Positions 36,152-45,188 of a DNA stretch of 64,000 nucleotides are shown one piece after another. Numbering within the stretch: the stretch's first letter is position 1; each line of letters starts with the position of its first letter. A program made the translations under genes and the position numbers. The stretch is from Paenibacillus gallinarum (GTDB lineage: Bacteria; Bacillota; Bacilli; Paenibacillales; Paenibacillaceae). The stretch is taken from contig NZ_JACSQL010000004.1 in the NCBI RefSeq assembly GCF_014836635.1, positions 124,001-188,000 of the forward strand, given 5' to 3'. The notes under the pieces were generated by a model that was not told where the DNA came from, searched no databases, and saw only the letters and a program-made list of their open reading frames with translations.

Positions 36152-37213
36152 ATGAAAAAGGGGATACGCAAAGGTCTTACGATCAGTATGGCATTATTAT
36201 TAACGGCTTCGCTGGCAGCCTGCGGCGTAGATAATACACAATCTGCAGGCGGTGGAAGTGCTGGAAACAAATCGGGAGCCATTGAATTGTTAAACGTTTC
36301 TTATGACCCAACACGTGAACTCTATGATCAGTATAACAAAGCTTTTTCCGCTTATTATGAGCAGGAGAAAGGGCAGAAAGTGACGGTAAAACAATCCCAC
36401 GGAGGATCAGGGAAGCAGAGCCGTTCTGTTATTGATGGATTGGATGCCGATGTAGTTACCCTTGCCCTCGGATACGATATCAGTGCAATAGAAGAAAAAG
36501 GCCTCATTGAAGAAGGCTGGCAGGAGAAATTCGAACATAACAGTGCTCCTTATACATCAACTATTGTATTTCTTGTGCGTAAAGGCAATCCCAAAGGGAT
36601 TAAAGATTGGGATGATCTGATCAAGGGCGATACAGAGGTGATTACACCGAATCCCCAAACATCCGGCGGCGCAAGATGGAACTATCTGGCGGCATGGGGT
36701 TATGCACTGCAAAAGAACAATAATGACGAGACCAAAGCAAAAGAGTTCGTAGCTGAACTGTTCAAACATACACCGGTTCTTGATACAGGCGCACGCGGTT
36801 CAACTACCACATTTGTAGAGCGTGAGATTGGAGATGTGCTGCTGGCTTGGGAGAATGAAGCTCAGTTGTCTGTAAAAGAACTGGGACCAGACAAATTTGA
36901 TATCGTTTATCCTTCTGTCAGTATTCTGGCAGAGCCGCCTGTTGCTGTTGTTGATAAGAATGTAGAGAAAAAAGGTACACGAGAAGTAGCGGAAGCTTAT
37001 CTTACTTACCTGTACAGTGAAGAAGGGCAAAAAATCGCAGCAGACAATTACTATCGTCCCACACTGGATGTTGTAGTCGAACAGTATAAAGATGCATTCC
37101 CTGAGATCGAGCTGTTCACACTTCAGGATGTCTTTGGCACATGGAAAGAAACACAGGAGAAACATTTCAGTGAAGGCGGTATTTTCGAACAAATCTACAC
37201 ACCAGGCAGCTAA
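36152..37213 (+). CDS. sbp: Sulfate/thiosulfate-binding lipoprotein
   Basis: A 353-residue ABC solute-binding protein with a lipoprotein signal peptide (LTASLAAC, lipidated Cys near residue 24). Sulfate-binding family motifs are clear: [62 protein letters not shown] and [10 protein letters not shown]. It captures sulfate or thiosulfate outside the membrane and hands it to the CysT/CysW permeases encoded next. It is the first gene of the operon behind the structured leader, so sulfur-dependent attenuation is the likely control. Confidence 0.94.
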   Translation: MKKGIRKGLTISMALLLTASLAACGVDNTQSAGGGSAGNKSGAIELLNVSYDPTRELYDQYNKAFSAYYEQEKGQKVTVKQSHGGSGKQSRSVIDGLDADVVTLALGYDISAIEEKGLIEEGWQEKFEHNSAPYTSTIVFLVRKGNPKGIKDWDDLIKGDTEVITPNPQTSGGARWNYLAAWGYALQKNNNDETKAKEFVAELFKHTPVLDTGARGSTTTFVEREIGDVLLAWENEAQLSVKELGPDKFDIVYPSVSILAEPPVAVVDKNVEKKGTREVAEAYLTYLYSEEGQKIAADNYYRPTLDVVVEQYKDAFPEIELFTLQDVFGTWKETQEKHFSEGGIFEQIYTPGS

Positions 37214-37267
37214 AGCTTTGGCACGGCTGACCGGAAAAAAACCGGAGGCATGAAGGGATGGACAGGT

Positions 37268-38110
37268 ATGAGTAGTAGTGGAGTGGGAACTTCCAAAGTA
37301 AGGGTTCTCCCTGGTTTTGGAATAACAATGGGTTTTACGGTTCTATACTTAAGCCTCGTGGTACTCATTCCACTGGCTGCACTTCTGTTTAATTCAACAG
37401 GTCTTACATGGGGCAAGTTCTTCGATATGGCTAGCAATCCTCGGATTTTGGCCTCTTTTAAAGTCAGCTTTATGACTGCTGGTTTTGCTGCTTTTGCGAA
37501 TTTGTTTCTAGGTCTGCTGCTTGCATGGGTGTTAGTACGTTATGAGTTTCCTGGTAAAAAAATATTTGATGCGATTATTGATCTGCCATTTGCGCTGCCT
37601 ACGGCAGTCGCTGGGGTGGCACTTACCGCTTTGTATTCGCCTAACGGCTGGATCGGTTCCCTTCTTGATCCGCTTGGAATCAAGATTGCTTTTTCTCAGC
37701 TGGGCATTACGCTCGCGCTTATGTTTATCGGTATTCCGTTTGTCGTTCGAACCGTCCAGCCCGTTTTAGCTGAACTCGATACCGGTTTAGAAGAAGCGGC
37801 GGCAACGCTGGGTGCAGGACGCTGGCTGACGTTTCGTAAAGTGATTCTGCCTGAACTGATTCCTCCTCTTCTGACCGGGTTTGCGCTGGCATTTGCAAGA
37901 GGGATTGGGGAGTACGGATCGGTCGTCTTTATTTCGGGAAACATGCCTATGAAGACAGAAATCGCTCCACTGCTCATCATGACACAGTTGGAAAAATTCG
38001 ATTATGCCGGAGCTACAGCCGTCGCTTTATTGCTCTTGCTCGTATCTTTCGTTCTGTTGCTTCTAATTAATACCCTGCAGCGCTGGAGCCGCAAAACATC
38101 CCGCAGATAA
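37268..38110 (+). CDS. cysT: Sulfate ABC transporter permease CysT
   Basis: A 280-residue membrane protein with about six helices. The EAA loop that contacts the ATPase reads [21 protein letters not shown]. It ends in a basic tail. ATG 37268 is preferred (AAGGGATGG upstream at normal spacing); ATG 37250 is in frame but has GGAGG only one base away. It forms the channel together with CysW. Confidence 0.94.
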   Translation: MSSSGVGTSKVRVLPGFGITMGFTVLYLSLVVLIPLAALLFNSTGLTWGKFFDMASNPRILASFKVSFMTAGFAAFANLFLGLLLAWVLVRYEFPGKKIFDAIIDLPFALPTAVAGVALTALYSPNGWIGSLLDPLGIKIAFSQLGITLALMFIGIPFVVRTVQPVLAELDTGLEEAAATLGAGRWLTFRKVILPELIPPLLTGFALAFARGIGEYGSVVFISGNMPMKTEIAPLLIMTQLEKFDYAGATAVALLLLLVSFVLLLLINTLQRWSRKTSRR

Positions 38111-38129
38111 AGAAAAGGAGGAATCCATA

Positions 38130-38993
38130 ATGGCAGGAACCGTACCTTTAGGAAGAGGATCTAAAGTACAGACAAAAGCATCCCGGGGAGCAAGCGAAGC
38201 CACCTGGGTCAAGTGGACACTGATCGGAGCGGCTGTACTTGTGATGGGCTGGCTCCTTATTTTGCCCCTCGTTATCGTGATCACGGAAGCTTTAAAACAA
38301 GGAGTTGGCGTATTTATCGCGGCTCTTACGGAACCCGATGCGCTCGCGGCATTGAAACTTACCTTAATCGTAGCAGCAATTACCGTACCGCTGAATACCA
38401 TTTTTGGGGTCATGGCTGCTTGGCTCATTACGAAATTCCACTTTCGCGGCAAGGGGTTGCTGATTACCTTAATCGACCTTCCGTTCTCCATCTCACCTGT
38501 AGTCGGCGGACTTATGTTTGTGCTTGTATTTGGGGCAAGCGGATGGTTTGGTCCTTTGCTGGAAGCAATGAATACGAAAGTTATTTTTGCGGTACCCGGT
38601 ATTATTCTAGCTACCTTATTCATTACTTTTCCTTTTGTAGCAAGAGAGCTTATTCCGCTCATGGAAGACCAAGGAACGCAGGAAGAAGAAGCGGCGGTGA
38701 TGCTGGGTGCTAAAGGGTGGAGAGTGTTTTTCTCAGTTACTTTGCCTAACATCAAGTGGGGCTTACTGTACGGTGTTATTTTATGTAATGCCAGGGCAAT
38801 GGGGGAATTCGGGGCTGTATCCGTTGTATCCGGGCATATCCGGGGAGAGACGAACACCTTGCCTCTTCATGTTGAAATTTTGTATAACGAATATCAATTT
38901 TCTGCCTCTTTTGCTGTAGCCTCTTTGTTGTTGTTGCTGGCTCTGGCAACGCTCATATTAAAAAGCTTCTTTAGCAGAAAAAGTACACATTAA
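38130..38993 (+). CDS. cysW: Sulfate ABC transporter permease CysW
   Basis: A 287-residue permease of the CysW type with about six helices. The EAA loop is [22 protein letters not shown], and the family segment [22 protein letters not shown] is intact. It is 20 bp downstream of cysT with AAAGGAGG before the ATG. The ATPase gene cysA, often the next gene, is not here: the operon continues with yezD and then non-coding repeats. Confidence 0.94.
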   Translation: MAGTVPLGRGSKVQTKASRGASEATWVKWTLIGAAVLVMGWLLILPLVIVITEALKQGVGVFIAALTEPDALAALKLTLIVAAITVPLNTIFGVMAAWLITKFHFRGKGLLITLIDLPFSISPVVGGLMFVLVFGASGWFGPLLEAMNTKVIFAVPGIILATLFITFPFVARELIPLMEDQGTQEEEAAVMLGAKGWRVFFSVTLPNIKWGLLYGVILCNARAMGEFGAVSVVSGHIRGETNTLPLHVEILYNEYQFSASFAVASLLLLLALATLILKSFFSRKSTH

Positions 38994-39043
38994 TCATAAT
39001 CCCATAGAGGGCAGTGGCCTAATATAAACAGGAGGCGTTTGTA

Positions 39044-39268
39044 ATGGCGAAACCGCTAAAAGTGGATGAAGTGTGGTTGGAACGGATTGCTGACTTACTA
39101 AATGAGATGGAGTTCGGCTCTGTTTCTATCGTGGTACATGAAGGTCAGATTGTACAGATCGAACGTACTGAGCGCAAACGATACGATAATAAGGCGGCGG
39201 CACGTACTTCGTCAGCGGGCAATGCGGGGAAGACTTCTGCTGAATCGAGAGGGGTAAGTAAGGCGTAA
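39044..39268 (+). CDS. yezD: YezD-family (DUF2292) small protein
   Basis: A 74-residue protein. Residues 8-50 match the DUF2292 core (LLNEMEFGSVSIVVHEGQIVQIERTER). The basic, Ser/Ala-rich tail is longer than in short homologues. The family is commonly found in sulfur-assimilation operons of Bacillota, and here it is the last gene after cysTW. A role in sulfur metabolism follows from context; its molecular function is unknown. AGGAGGCG precedes the ATG. Confidence 0.88.
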   Translation: MAKPLKVDEVWLERIADLLNEMEFGSVSIVVHEGQIVQIERTERKRYDNKAAARTSSAGNAGKTSAESRGVSKA

Positions 39269-39305
39269 GCGGTTATTCTGTGCTCATCGGTAGTGTAGGG
39301 GTGGC

Positions 39306-39900
39306 GGGAAACGATCTTTCCGTGCTCATGCTCCACTTGTTTTGGCTGGACGTAAGTAGACTCGGGAGAAGTAGTAGTCCAGCCAAAGCCAAAAGTCGCT
39401 ATGATCTCGGAATGATCTTATTCCCTGGAGTTACGTTGTAAGGTGAAAAAGGGCAAAGCTTCCTCCCCACGTGTGGGAGGGGTAAAGGACGTCGCTGTTT
39501 CCTTGGGGTAAACAGCGAGTCATAGAAGAAAGAGGGGAGGCGGGCTAGTAATTAGCTGCCTTTTATTTGTTATGTGGGGGGAAACGATCTTTCCGTGCTC
39601 ATGCTCCACTTGTTTTGGCTGGACGTAAGTAGACTCGGAGAAGTGAGGGTCCAGCCAAAGCCAAAAGTCGCTATGATCTCGGAATGATCTTATTCCCTGG
39701 AGTTACGTTTGTGTAGGGAGAAAAAGGGCAAAGCTTCCTCCCCACGTGTGGGAGGGGTAATGGACGTCGCTGTTTCCTTGGGGTAAACAGCGAGTCATAG
39801 AAGAAAGAGAGGAGGCGGGCTAGTAATTAGCTGCCTTTTATTTGTTATGTGAGAGGAAACGTTCTTTCCGTGCTCATGCTCCGCTTGTTTTGGCTGGACG
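39306..39900 (+). repeat. Tandem 273/275-bp hairpin-rich non-coding repeats (2 full copies plus a third fragment)
   Basis: Copy 1 is 39306-39578, copy 2 is 39579-39853, and a 47-bp fragment of a third is 39854-39900. Copies are roughly 95% alike, and changes fall in loops and linkers. Each full copy can fold into five hairpins: 11 bp TTTGGCTGGAC/GTCCAGCCAAA, GGAAT/ATTCC, CCTCCC/GGGAGG, CGCTGTTT/AAACAGCG, and GCTA/TAGC followed by CCTTTTATTTGTT, which looks like a terminator. There is no convincing ORF. From 39901 to 39992 I see nothing. Confidence 0.9.
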
Positions 39901-39992
39901 GCTCCATTAATGGTTACGATAGTCCCAACTATTAGTAGTAGGATAGAAATTATTATGGTAATCGCTCCTTCGTTTAAAAATAGAAAGATTTC

Positions 39993-40922
39993 TTATTCTT
40001 GCTCCACCTCATCCCATTTACCAGGGGTTATCTCTTTATATAGGTAAGTTTTGTTTTCGAAAGTCCCCTCTATATAACGATATCCGTCTTCTACCCACTC
40101 TTTGGTCACGTCAATATCAAATGAATCTGAACTGGTATCATATATTACTGTGTATTCACCTCTCGATAATACAACCTCGCGCTTCTTCGGGTAAAAGGAA
40201 TGATAATCTGTGCTGCCTAGCTCCTCTCCCCAATATCCTGCAATTCCACCTTGATTATGATGAGAACTAATTGTTCTATATTTAAACTTCAGCCAGGTTC
40301 TTGGATCGATAGGGAACTCAAAATATGTATTGGGTGTCACGGTAATATACGATTTTTCTCCCACAGGGTATCGTGCTTCTACTTCTTGATAAATGATGCT
40401 TTTTACGATGATTTTATAGATGCAATAAAGAAGGACAAAGATAACAGCCAAAATAACGGGTAATTTGGTTCTCCTCTTCAGGCAAAAAGCGAGAAGCAGT
40501 CCTGTTGCTAACGGAAACCATACCCACGGATCACCTAACGTCAGGGCCTCCATAATAAAAAGTTTGTCACTAAAAGGATAAAGTAATGGGATATCGTGGC
40601 CCATATAATCTAGAAATAAATGCCCTCCAATAGCCGATGCCGTAGAAGCTCCCCACAAACGCCAAAAAGAAACTTTCCTAAGTAGAAGTTTAGCGATAAG
40701 AGCGACCCATACAACAACGAGTGGAGCGAATAACAAAGAATGTGTCCAAGGTTGTAAATCACGTCCACCAAGCAAGTCGGGGGCTATACCACTCAGTCCA
40801 CCTATGAATAGGGAGGCTATCCGCTGTATCCATGTACCTTCAGGAAGCAAGCAATAGGAAATAGCAGCCCCTAGAAGGGCGTGGGATAATATATGAAAAA
40901 ACAAATAGAGATGTGGATCCAA
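39993..40922 (-). CDS. YdjM/DUF457-type membrane-bound metal-dependent hydrolase
   Basis: A 309-residue protein with about five helices in the first 185 residues, then an outside beta-rich domain of about 125 residues. The family His/Asp motifs are present: HILSHALLGAA, GIAPDLLG, PWTHSLLF and GGHLFLDYMGHDIPLLYPF. Relatives such as Escherichia coli YdjM are inner-membrane proteins of unknown substrate. The C-terminal outside domain is not part of the minimal family. It uses a TTG start with AAAGGAGC upstream. Confidence 0.82.
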   Translation of the reverse strand: MDPHLYLFFHILSHALLGAAISYCLLPEGTWIQRIASLFIGGLSGIAPDLLGGRDLQPWTHSLLFAPLVVVWVALIAKLLLRKVSFWRLWGASTASAIGGHLFLDYMGHDIPLLYPFSDKLFIMEALTLGDPWVWFPLATGLLLAFCLKRRTKLPVILAVIFVLLYCIYKIIVKSIIYQEVEARYPVGEKSYITVTPNTYFEFPIDPRTWLKFKYRTISSHHNQGGIAGYWGEELGSTDYHSFYPKKREVVLSRGEYTVIYDTSSDSFDIDVTKEWVEDGYRYIEGTFENKTYLYKEITPGKWDEVEQE

Positions 40923-40985
40923 GGTGAATAGTCAGCTCCTTTCTTAAGCTACCTATATAACACTTGAACCTCTTAAAAAGTTCAC

Positions 40986-41027
40986 ATAAAAAAGATCCTT
41001 TCCCATTTTGTTGAAATAGGCAGGATC
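40986..41027 (-). terminator. Terminator-like hairpin of unclear ownership
   Basis: On the minus strand GATCCT...AGGATC with further pairing inside is followed by TTTTTT. It lies 100 bp beyond the terminator of the next minus-strand gene and before the YdjM gene. It may end a short RNA from 41030-41125 or act as a backup. Confidence 0.5.
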
Positions 41028-41129
41028 ATATGTCGTTTCTTCACATGAATTGTATATCATCCTATAGTCAGGAACAGATTCTTACGAAATCTAATATATA
41101 AATAAAGTTATGTATTTTCTATGTAATAT

Positions 41130-41172
41130 AAAAAGCAATCCTTCCCTTTGTACAGGGAAGGATTGCTTTTTA
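41130..41172. terminator. Strong bidirectional terminator
   Basis: AAAAGCAATCCTTCCCT pairs with AGGGAAGGATTGCTTTT around a 6-nt loop. It serves the minus-strand membrane protein gene at 41209. Confidence 0.9.
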
Positions 41173-41208
41173 CGTCTTCTTTGTCTACTGGCATTGTACT
41201 CGAAAATA

Positions 41209-42120
41209 TTATTTATTATCTTCATCTTTATCGAAATCTTGATTCTCTTTCGTTTCCTCTATTGCAAGAACCTCTGCATGATGGATCACCGGACGGTTAG
41301 ACATCAAATCGGGATGACCTACATAAGGTCGTTCCTTACGTGAAGGGGGTTTACTAAGTCTGAATCCGAGCAGGAATAAAAGAAGCTGAACCCCAAGCAC
41401 ATAGGGAGCTGCAGATAGTCCGATCAAGTGGAACAATGCGGCGAGAATGATAAGAATCGATAACATAATATTCGTAAAACCTGCATCTGTTCGAGGTTTG
41501 GACAAAGCGAGAATGTAGATATACGCTGTAGTGATGAGCCCGGAAACGAATCTAGCGGAGACGATAATCCAATCATATACCGATGGTGTGATAGCCGAAT
41601 CAATTTCCACGATAAATTGATAGATTAGGAACGCGATTCCTGTTGCCGCAAGAGGGGCGAATAAAGGTTGTACAATCTGCCACAGGGCTTGTCCCCAGCT
41701 AGGCGAATGCAGTATAGACAAAAGTTGATTTCGTTCTGCGGCAAGCTTAGCCATTTCACGGTCAAGTCCACGCTGTAGCAGTTCCAGTCTGGATTCATCT
41801 CTTTCATTAAGGCAAGCTTGAATCTGTTCTTGCAAATGAGGGTTTAAACAAGGCGCTGATTTACTTTCCTGAAGAGCAAGGATAAGGGCGCCATGGAAAG
41901 GTTCCCCCGGCAGACCTTCACGCTGTAAGCCAAGTGTGATTTGGCCAGCCAATCGAGAATAGGCATAGAGTGTGTCTTGCAGCTCATCCGCTCGCCTATA
42001 TTTGTTCTGTTTCAGCGTTGAAGCATGATATATGTATAACCACAACAGCAGAACAATAAAAAAGGCGATGAGGGCAATTGTAGGTACTGATAACGGAACT
42101 GTATTGATACCTGCTAGCAT
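41209..42120 (-). CDS. Membrane protein of unknown function
   Basis: A 303-residue protein with no family I recognise. An N-terminal helix (about 10-30) is followed by a cytoplasmic alpha-helical stretch with charged residues (QACLNERDESRLELLQRGLDR), then about four helices between 145 and 255, and an acidic hydrophilic tail. It could be a scaffold or stress membrane protein; no catalytic motif is visible. It stands alone between a terminator and a 200-bp upstream gap. Confidence 0.72.
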   Translation of the reverse strand: MLAGINTVPLSVPTIALIAFFIVLLLWLYIYHASTLKQNKYRRADELQDTLYAYSRLAGQITLGLQREGLPGEPFHGALILALQESKSAPCLNPHLQEQIQACLNERDESRLELLQRGLDREMAKLAAERNQLLSILHSPSWGQALWQIVQPLFAPLAATGIAFLIYQFIVEIDSAITPSVYDWIIVSARFVSGLITTAYIYILALSKPRTDAGFTNIMLSILIILAALFHLIGLSAAPYVLGVQLLLFLLGFRLSKPPSRKERPYVGHPDLMSNRPVIHHAEVLAIEETKENQDFDKDEDNK

Positions 42121-42324
42121 GTTCAGGCTTCTTCCTCCTTCCGTACATTCTTTACTTCTTTCACTATTGCATATGAAAACTAGGTTTTCAAGTCATATCC
42201 CTTAGATCTGGATAAGCATTGTTTTCCATCGCCCTAAAAGGAACGCACGTTTTCATTTAACCCAAAAATCACTTACAATATCAGGAGATAGAAACCTAAA
42301 CTCTTAGAAAAGAGGTGGACACGA

Positions 42325-42732
42325 GTGTTGATAACTTATGAAATTCCTTCGATAGAATCCTATTTAAATCTACGTCGTGCTGCTGGGTTGAGTGAAATGA
42401 GTAGGGAAGGTGCCGAAAAAGGGTTACCTTCTACTTTATTTGCTGTCAGTTTAATGGAGGGCGAAAGATTAATGGGAATGGGCAGAGTCGTCGGCGATGG
42501 CGGATTACAGTTTTTAGTATGCGATATTGCTGTTCATCCAGATGAACAGGGCAAAGGATACGGGAAGATCATCATGAAAGAAATTAAATACTATATAGAT
42601 GAACAAGTTCCTGCTGAGGGTATCGTGTCTCTTATTGCGGATAAGCCGGCAGATCGATTATATGGGCAGTATGGTTTTATATATGCGGCCCCGGACTCCC
42701 TCGGTATGTGGTTCAAACAGAAGCAGGAGTAA
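42325..42732 (+). CDS. GNAT-family N-acetyltransferase
   Basis: A 135-residue protein with the acetyl-CoA pyrophosphate loop VHPDEQGKGYGKIIM (Q/R-x-x-G-x-G/A variant) preceded by the strand LVCDIAV. The N-terminal part (LRRAAGLSEMSREGAEKGL) and C-terminal YGQYGFIYAAPDSLGMWF are typical of small-molecule or peptide acetyltransferases of Bacillales. Substrate unknown. The start is GTG with AGAGGTGG about 6 bases upstream. Confidence 0.88.
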   Translation: MLITYEIPSIESYLNLRRAAGLSEMSREGAEKGLPSTLFAVSLMEGERLMGMGRVVGDGGLQFLVCDIAVHPDEQGKGYGKIIMKEIKYYIDEQVPAEGIVSLIADKPADRLYGQYGFIYAAPDSLGMWFKQKQE

Positions 42733-42885
42733 GAATCTTCGTGAACATAAAAAAGGCGATAATTGACAAAATTACATAACTGTGAAAAGATGGAGAGGTA
42801 ACAAATCCGATCAAAAAGCGGATCATTGATATAAACATAAGTTATAAGATGAATATACAGAGATATCAACATAAAGAGAAAAAAA

Positions 42886-42938
42886 GGGCCCCTTTGAATT
42901 CTGACGGAGATGTTCAGAAACAGCAAGGAGGGCCTTTT
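42886..42938 (+). promoter_or_regulatory. Composite hairpin in the threonine synthase leader
   Basis: GGGCCCCTTTG pairs with CAAGGAGGGCC (one bulge) and encloses TTCTGA/TCAGAA. TTTT follows at 42935. It lies 64 bp before the threonine synthase start and 154 bp after the acetyltransferase stop, so it is either the terminator of the former gene or an attenuator of the next one. Confidence 0.5.
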
Positions 42939-43001
42939 CATTATCAAAAAAGGGGATGTTGCCAGCATATTTTGGTCGGAAAATGTGAGGAGGCTATGTT
43001 C

Positions 43002-44222
43002 ATGGTAAGGGATAACTACAGCTATTTAAGTCATCTGGAATGTCCAAAATGCGAACTTATCTACCATTCAACGGAGGTACAGCAGGTATGTTCCTGCGGT
43101 TCTCCGCTGTTAGCCCGCTATGATTTAGAAAGTCTAAGTAAGGATTGGGATCCTTCCTCGTTAAAAGACAGAGAAAAGAATCTATGGAGATATCACGAAC
43201 TGCTGCCCGTACGGCAGCCGCAGCATATTGTTTGTCTTGGTGAAGGTATGACACCACTGCTGCGTATGCCAAGTCTCGGTATGGATATGTCGATTCCAAA
43301 ACTTTATATGAAAGACGAGAGTCTCATGCCAAGCGGATCGTTTAAGGCTAGAGGAGCGGCTGTTGGTATCTCGAAGGCAAAGGAACTTGGCGTTCATCGA
43401 TTTATAATACCGTCTAACGGTAGTGCAGGAGCGGCTTGGTCATTATACGCTGCGCGCGGAGGGATGAGTTCTTCCATAGTAATGCCGGTTCACGCACCTC
43501 GTATTACTCGTGATGGGTGTATTGCAGCAGGAGCCGAGCTTCTACTAGTGAAGGGTTCCATAAGTGATGCAGGACGAATGGTAGCTGAGAAAGTGAAGCG
43601 TGAAGGTTTATACGATGCCACAGCGCTAAAGGAACCTTATCGGATTGAGGGTAAAAAGACGATGGGCTTCGAAATTATCGAACAAATGGATTTCGAGGTT
43701 CCAGATGTAATCCTTTATCCTACCGGTACTGGAGCAGGACTCATCGGTATTCATAAAGCACTGCAAGAACTACAAGAGATTGGCTGGATATCAGGTCCGC
43801 TTCCAAGGCTTGTAGCTGTTCAATCAAAAGGTTGTGCACCCATTGTGAAGGCGTGGGAAGATCAGCAGACAAAGTCTATGTTTTGGGAGCAGTCGAGTAC
43901 TGAGGCTCATGATATTCATGTTCCTAAGACAATAGGAGATTTTCTTGTGCTGGATGCAATCTATCAAACAGGCGGCGCTGCCATCTCGGTAACGGATGAG
44001 GAGATATCGGCAGAGCAGGAGCAGGTTACTAGAATGGAAGGAAGCTTCCTATGCCCTGAAGGAGCTGCCACATTTGCTGCGGCACGAATTCTTCGGTCCA
44101 ATGGCTGGATTGAAGAGGAAGAAAAAGTGGTGGTACTGAATACGGGATCTGGACTCAAGTATCCAAGAATATCAAGTAACGAAGTCACATTGCTTGATCC
44201 TGAGGAGGCTTGGACATCCTAA
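43002..44222 (+). CDS. thrC: Threonine synthase (PLP-dependent)
   Basis: A 406-residue fold-type II PLP enzyme. An N-terminal zinc-ribbon-like segment (LECPKCELIY...VCSCGSPLL) is followed by the catalytic Lys in SGSFKARGA, the phosphate-binding loop SNGSAGAAW and the C-terminal LNTGSGLKYP. It converts phosphohomoserine to threonine. The zinc-ribbon type is known from other bacteria and archaea. No hom or thrB gene is adjacent, so it may be a second copy, or act on another substrate such as threonine itself. ATG 43002 has GAGGAGG 8 bases upstream; an upstream in-frame extension to 42849 runs through the hairpin and lacks a ribosome site. Confidence 0.88.
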   Translation: MVRDNYSYLSHLECPKCELIYHSTEVQQVCSCGSPLLARYDLESLSKDWDPSSLKDREKNLWRYHELLPVRQPQHIVCLGEGMTPLLRMPSLGMDMSIPKLYMKDESLMPSGSFKARGAAVGISKAKELGVHRFIIPSNGSAGAAWSLYAARGGMSSSIVMPVHAPRITRDGCIAAGAELLLVKGSISDAGRMVAEKVKREGLYDATALKEPYRIEGKKTMGFEIIEQMDFEVPDVILYPTGTGAGLIGIHKALQELQEIGWISGPLPRLVAVQSKGCAPIVKAWEDQQTKSMFWEQSSTEAHDIHVPKTIGDFLVLDAIYQTGGAAISVTDEEISAEQEQVTRMEGSFLCPEGAATFAAARILRSNGWIEEEEKVVVLNTGSGLKYPRISSNEVTLLDPEEAWTS

Positions 44223-44283
44223 AGGTTTTAAGGAGTAGGCTCCATCTATTATCAAAGGATAATGGAATTCATAGTTTAGGTGA

Positions 44284-44331
44284 GGAACTATCGTTCTATT
44301 CTTATAAAGAATAGAGATGGTTCTTTTTTAG
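44284..44331 (+). terminator. Intrinsic terminator of thrC
   Basis: GAACTATC...TTCTATTC and GAATAGA...GATGGTTC pair with one mismatch, followed by TTTTTT. Confidence 0.9.
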
Positions 44332-44468
44332 TGAGAAAATAGTGAACTTTTGATTTTTGATGAATCTTCTTTATAATGAGACATACCGTTTTAACTGTTG
44401 GATAAATGGATTAATACATAGTGAGAAATATCTGTACAGGGAATTTATTAAGAAATGGGGAATAAATA

Positions 44469-45101
44469 ATGAAGTTAATTATATTTGGTGCATCAGGAAC
44501 CATTGGACAAGCGATCATGCAAGAAGCTTTGAGACGAAAACATGAGGTTACGGCGGTTGTTCGCAATCGATTTAAACTTAATGAAAAACATGATCTACTT
44601 ACGATTGTAGAAGGTGATTTGCTCAAACCTGATTCCATTGCTGAATTGGCAAAAGGTCACGAAGTGGTGATTAGCGCTTACGGCCCTAAGTTTGGAGCAG
44701 AAGAGGAACTGGTGGAAGTGGCTCGTGCCCTTGTAGAAGGATTACGCAAAGGCGGAGTAGAGCGACTGATCGTGGTTGGCGGAGCAGGAAGCTTGATGAC
44801 GGATGAAGGGATTCCACTTATGGAAACAGCGGGATTCCCAGAAGAAGTGAAGCCTCTTGCGATGGCGCATCAAGATGCCTATCAAATCTATCAAGAATCG
44901 GATCTTGACTGGACTTACCTGAGTCCTGCCTCCACCATTGAGCCAGGGTTCCGTACAGGTAACTTCCGAATTGGTACAGACCGATTAGTAGTGGATGAAG
45001 ATGGTCAAAGCCGGATCTCTGTAGAAGATTATGCTGTAGCCCTTCTTGATGAAGTAGACGACCCTTATTTCAGCGGTTCTAGATTTACGGTTGCTTATTA
45101 A
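44469..45101 (+). CDS. NAD(P)-binding oxidoreductase (NmrA/YwnB-like atypical SDR)
   Basis: A 210-residue Rossmann protein with the glycine motif FGASGTIGQAIMQEAL, the strand EVVISAYGP, a VVGGAGSLMTDEG segment and a C-terminal DWTYLSPAS/ISVEDYAVALLDE block. These features fit the small YwnB/YhfK group of atypical short-chain dehydrogenases. Such proteins often bind NAD(P) with weak or unknown catalysis. It has its own terminator and appears monocistronic. Confidence 0.88.
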   Translation: MKLIIFGASGTIGQAIMQEALRRKHEVTAVVRNRFKLNEKHDLLTIVEGDLLKPDSIAELAKGHEVVISAYGPKFGAEEELVEVARALVEGLRKGGVERLIVVGGAGSLMTDEGIPLMETAGFPEEVKPLAMAHQDAYQIYQESDLDWTYLSPASTIEPGFRTGNFRIGTDRLVVDEDGQSRISVEDYAVALLDEVDDPYFSGSRFTVAY

Positions 45102-45125
45102 CGGTCTCTAGTAGATGAAAGACAG

Positions 45126-45159
45126 AAAAAAAAGCGAAGACAAGTGCTTCGCTTTTTTT
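45126..45159 (+). terminator. Intrinsic terminator
   Basis: AAAGCGAAG pairs with CTTCGCTTT around ACAAGTG, with flanking A- and T-runs. Confidence 0.9.
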
Positions 45160-45188
45160 CATACCATTTGGACAGGAGGAGAAGCAGT

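Noticed and set aside
39306-39900. Repeats considered as a CRISPR array
   Set aside because: The units are about 274 bp, adjacent, with no short repeat/spacer pattern and no cas genes.
42849-43001. N-terminal extension of threonine synthase by 51 residues
   Set aside because: It runs through a strong hairpin, has no ribosome site at 42858 or earlier, and the zinc-ribbon start fits ATG 43002.
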